A stretch of DNA of 15,368 nt from Rhodocyclaceae bacterium (GTDB taxonomy: Bacteria; Pseudomonadota; Gammaproteobacteria; Burkholderiales; Rhodocyclaceae). Made by a program: the position numbers and the translations under genes. Location: contig PNJM01000030.1 of NCBI GenBank assembly GCA_013821865.1, forward strand, positions 1-15,368, in the 5' to 3' direction. Below are positions 15,048-15,368 of this stretch, piece by piece. Under the pieces are notes generated by a model. The model saw only the letters and a list, made by a program, of their open reading frames with translations. It ran no database searches and was not told where the DNA came from. Within the stretch, counting starts at the first letter, position 1. Each line of letters begins with the position of its first letter.

Positions 15048-15059
15048 GTGCTGTAGCAC
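15048..15059. repeat. Short inverted repeat upstream of glpD
   Basis: GTGCT-GT-AGCAC is a perfect palindrome with a 2-base centre in the 64-base gap between the FAD oxidase stop and the glpD start. It is too short to act as a terminator and has no T-run. It could be an operator half-site pair or chance. Confidence 0.25.
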
Positions 15060-15079
15060 GGCGAGGTGAACCAACGACG

Positions 15080-15368
15080 TTAGACGGTCGAAGGCAAAGC
15101 CGTGTCCGCCCATGGTCCGCCGTCTTGCAGGAGCTTTCCGGGGTTCATGATCCCGTGCGGGTCGAAATGGCGGCACAGCCCGGCCAGAGTCGCCATGCCC
15201 AGCGGGCCTTTCTCATCGACCAGGTGTGCGGCGTGGTCGCGCCCCACGCCGTGCTGGTGGCTCACGGTGCCGCCGTGCGCGGCAATCTGCGCGGCCACGG
15301 CGCGTTTGAGCTTCTGCCAGCGCTCGAAATTGGGCGCAAAGCCGCCCGCAGCGGTGGGCCAGACGTAC
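15080..15368 (-). CDS. FAD-binding oxidase, C-terminal end (cut by window edge)
   Basis: The frame is open from the right edge and ends at TAA (15082-15080). The 95 visible residues are the C-terminal part of an FAD-linked oxidase of the vanillyl-alcohol-oxidase superfamily: FERWQKLKRAVAAQIAAHGG leads into TVSHQHGVGRDHAAHL, where the His-rich HQHGVG motif lies at the active site in this group, and it closes with FDPHGIMNPGKLL. The SHQHGVG form and the GMATLAGLCRHFDP context resemble bacterial homologues of alkyl-dihydroxyacetonephosphate synthase; glycolate oxidase GlcD and D-lactate dehydrogenases share the ending. Its place upstream of glpD and the kinase on the same strand suggests a common operon. 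The 5' end and the FAD-binding domain are outside the window. Confidence 0.8.
   Translation of the reverse strand, partial: YVWPTAAGGFAPNFERWQKLKRAVAAQIAAHGGTVSHQHGVGRDHAAHLVDEKGPLGMATLAGLCRHFDPHGIMNPGKLLQDGGPWADTALPSTV

Noticed and set aside
11623..15368. Recent horizontal acquisition of the kinase/glpD cluster
   Set aside because: No flanking repeats, integrase, tRNA or clear change in base composition could be seen by eye; not supportable without composition and phylogeny tests.

Overview
The window reads as ordinary, densely packed chromosome of a GC-rich betaproteobacterium. The gene set and the protein sequences (beta-type TsaB/RimI/UDG trio, an LplT - LysR - Alr - RadA block, a YbbP-type permease) point to Rhodocyclales or a close relative. 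The taxonomic guess is inference from family resemblance, not a search result. No tRNA, rRNA, CRISPR array, insertion sequence or phage gene is visible.

Layout from left to right. (1) 122-1991, plus strand: tsaB, rimI and a family-4 uracil-DNA glycosylase, each joined to the next by a 4-base ATGA overlap, so almost certainly one translationally coupled unit for tRNA t6A synthesis, ribosomal-protein acetylation and DNA repair. (2) 2085-4120, plus strand: a LemA-family lipoprotein followed by two TPM-domain proteins, one secreted and membrane-anchored with a glycine-rich tail, the other without signal peptide. The three lie 6 bases apart or overlapping and behind their own promoter-like sequence, forming an envelope-associated module of poorly known function. 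(3) 4123-5445, minus strand: lplT, lysophospholipid transporter, converging on the TPM module with stop codons 2 bases apart. (4) 5446-5695: a 250-base divergent control region. (5) 5696-11622, plus strand: a CysL/YeiE-like LysR regulator, alanine racemase, RadA/Sms and a large FtsX-domain ABC permease (YbbP type). RadA and the permease overlap by 4 bases. (6) 11623-11780: convergent spacer with two hairpins sharing the same stem. (7) 11781-15368, minus strand: an FGGY carbohydrate kinase, an FAD-dependent glycerol-3-phosphate dehydrogenase and the C-terminal end of an FAD-linked oxidase resembling alkyl-DHAP synthase or glycolate oxidase, cut by the right edge.

Most of the window is housekeeping. 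The parts that deserve attention are the kinase - GlpD - FAD oxidase cluster, whose kinase lacks the glutamate that canonical glycerol kinase uses to hold glycerol, the LemA - TPM - TPM module, and several promoter-level oddities: -10-like boxes placed so close to the start codons of tsaB and radA that leaderless mRNAs are plausible, and repeats or palindromes sitting in the spacer of predicted promoters. I do not see a clearly new biological system.
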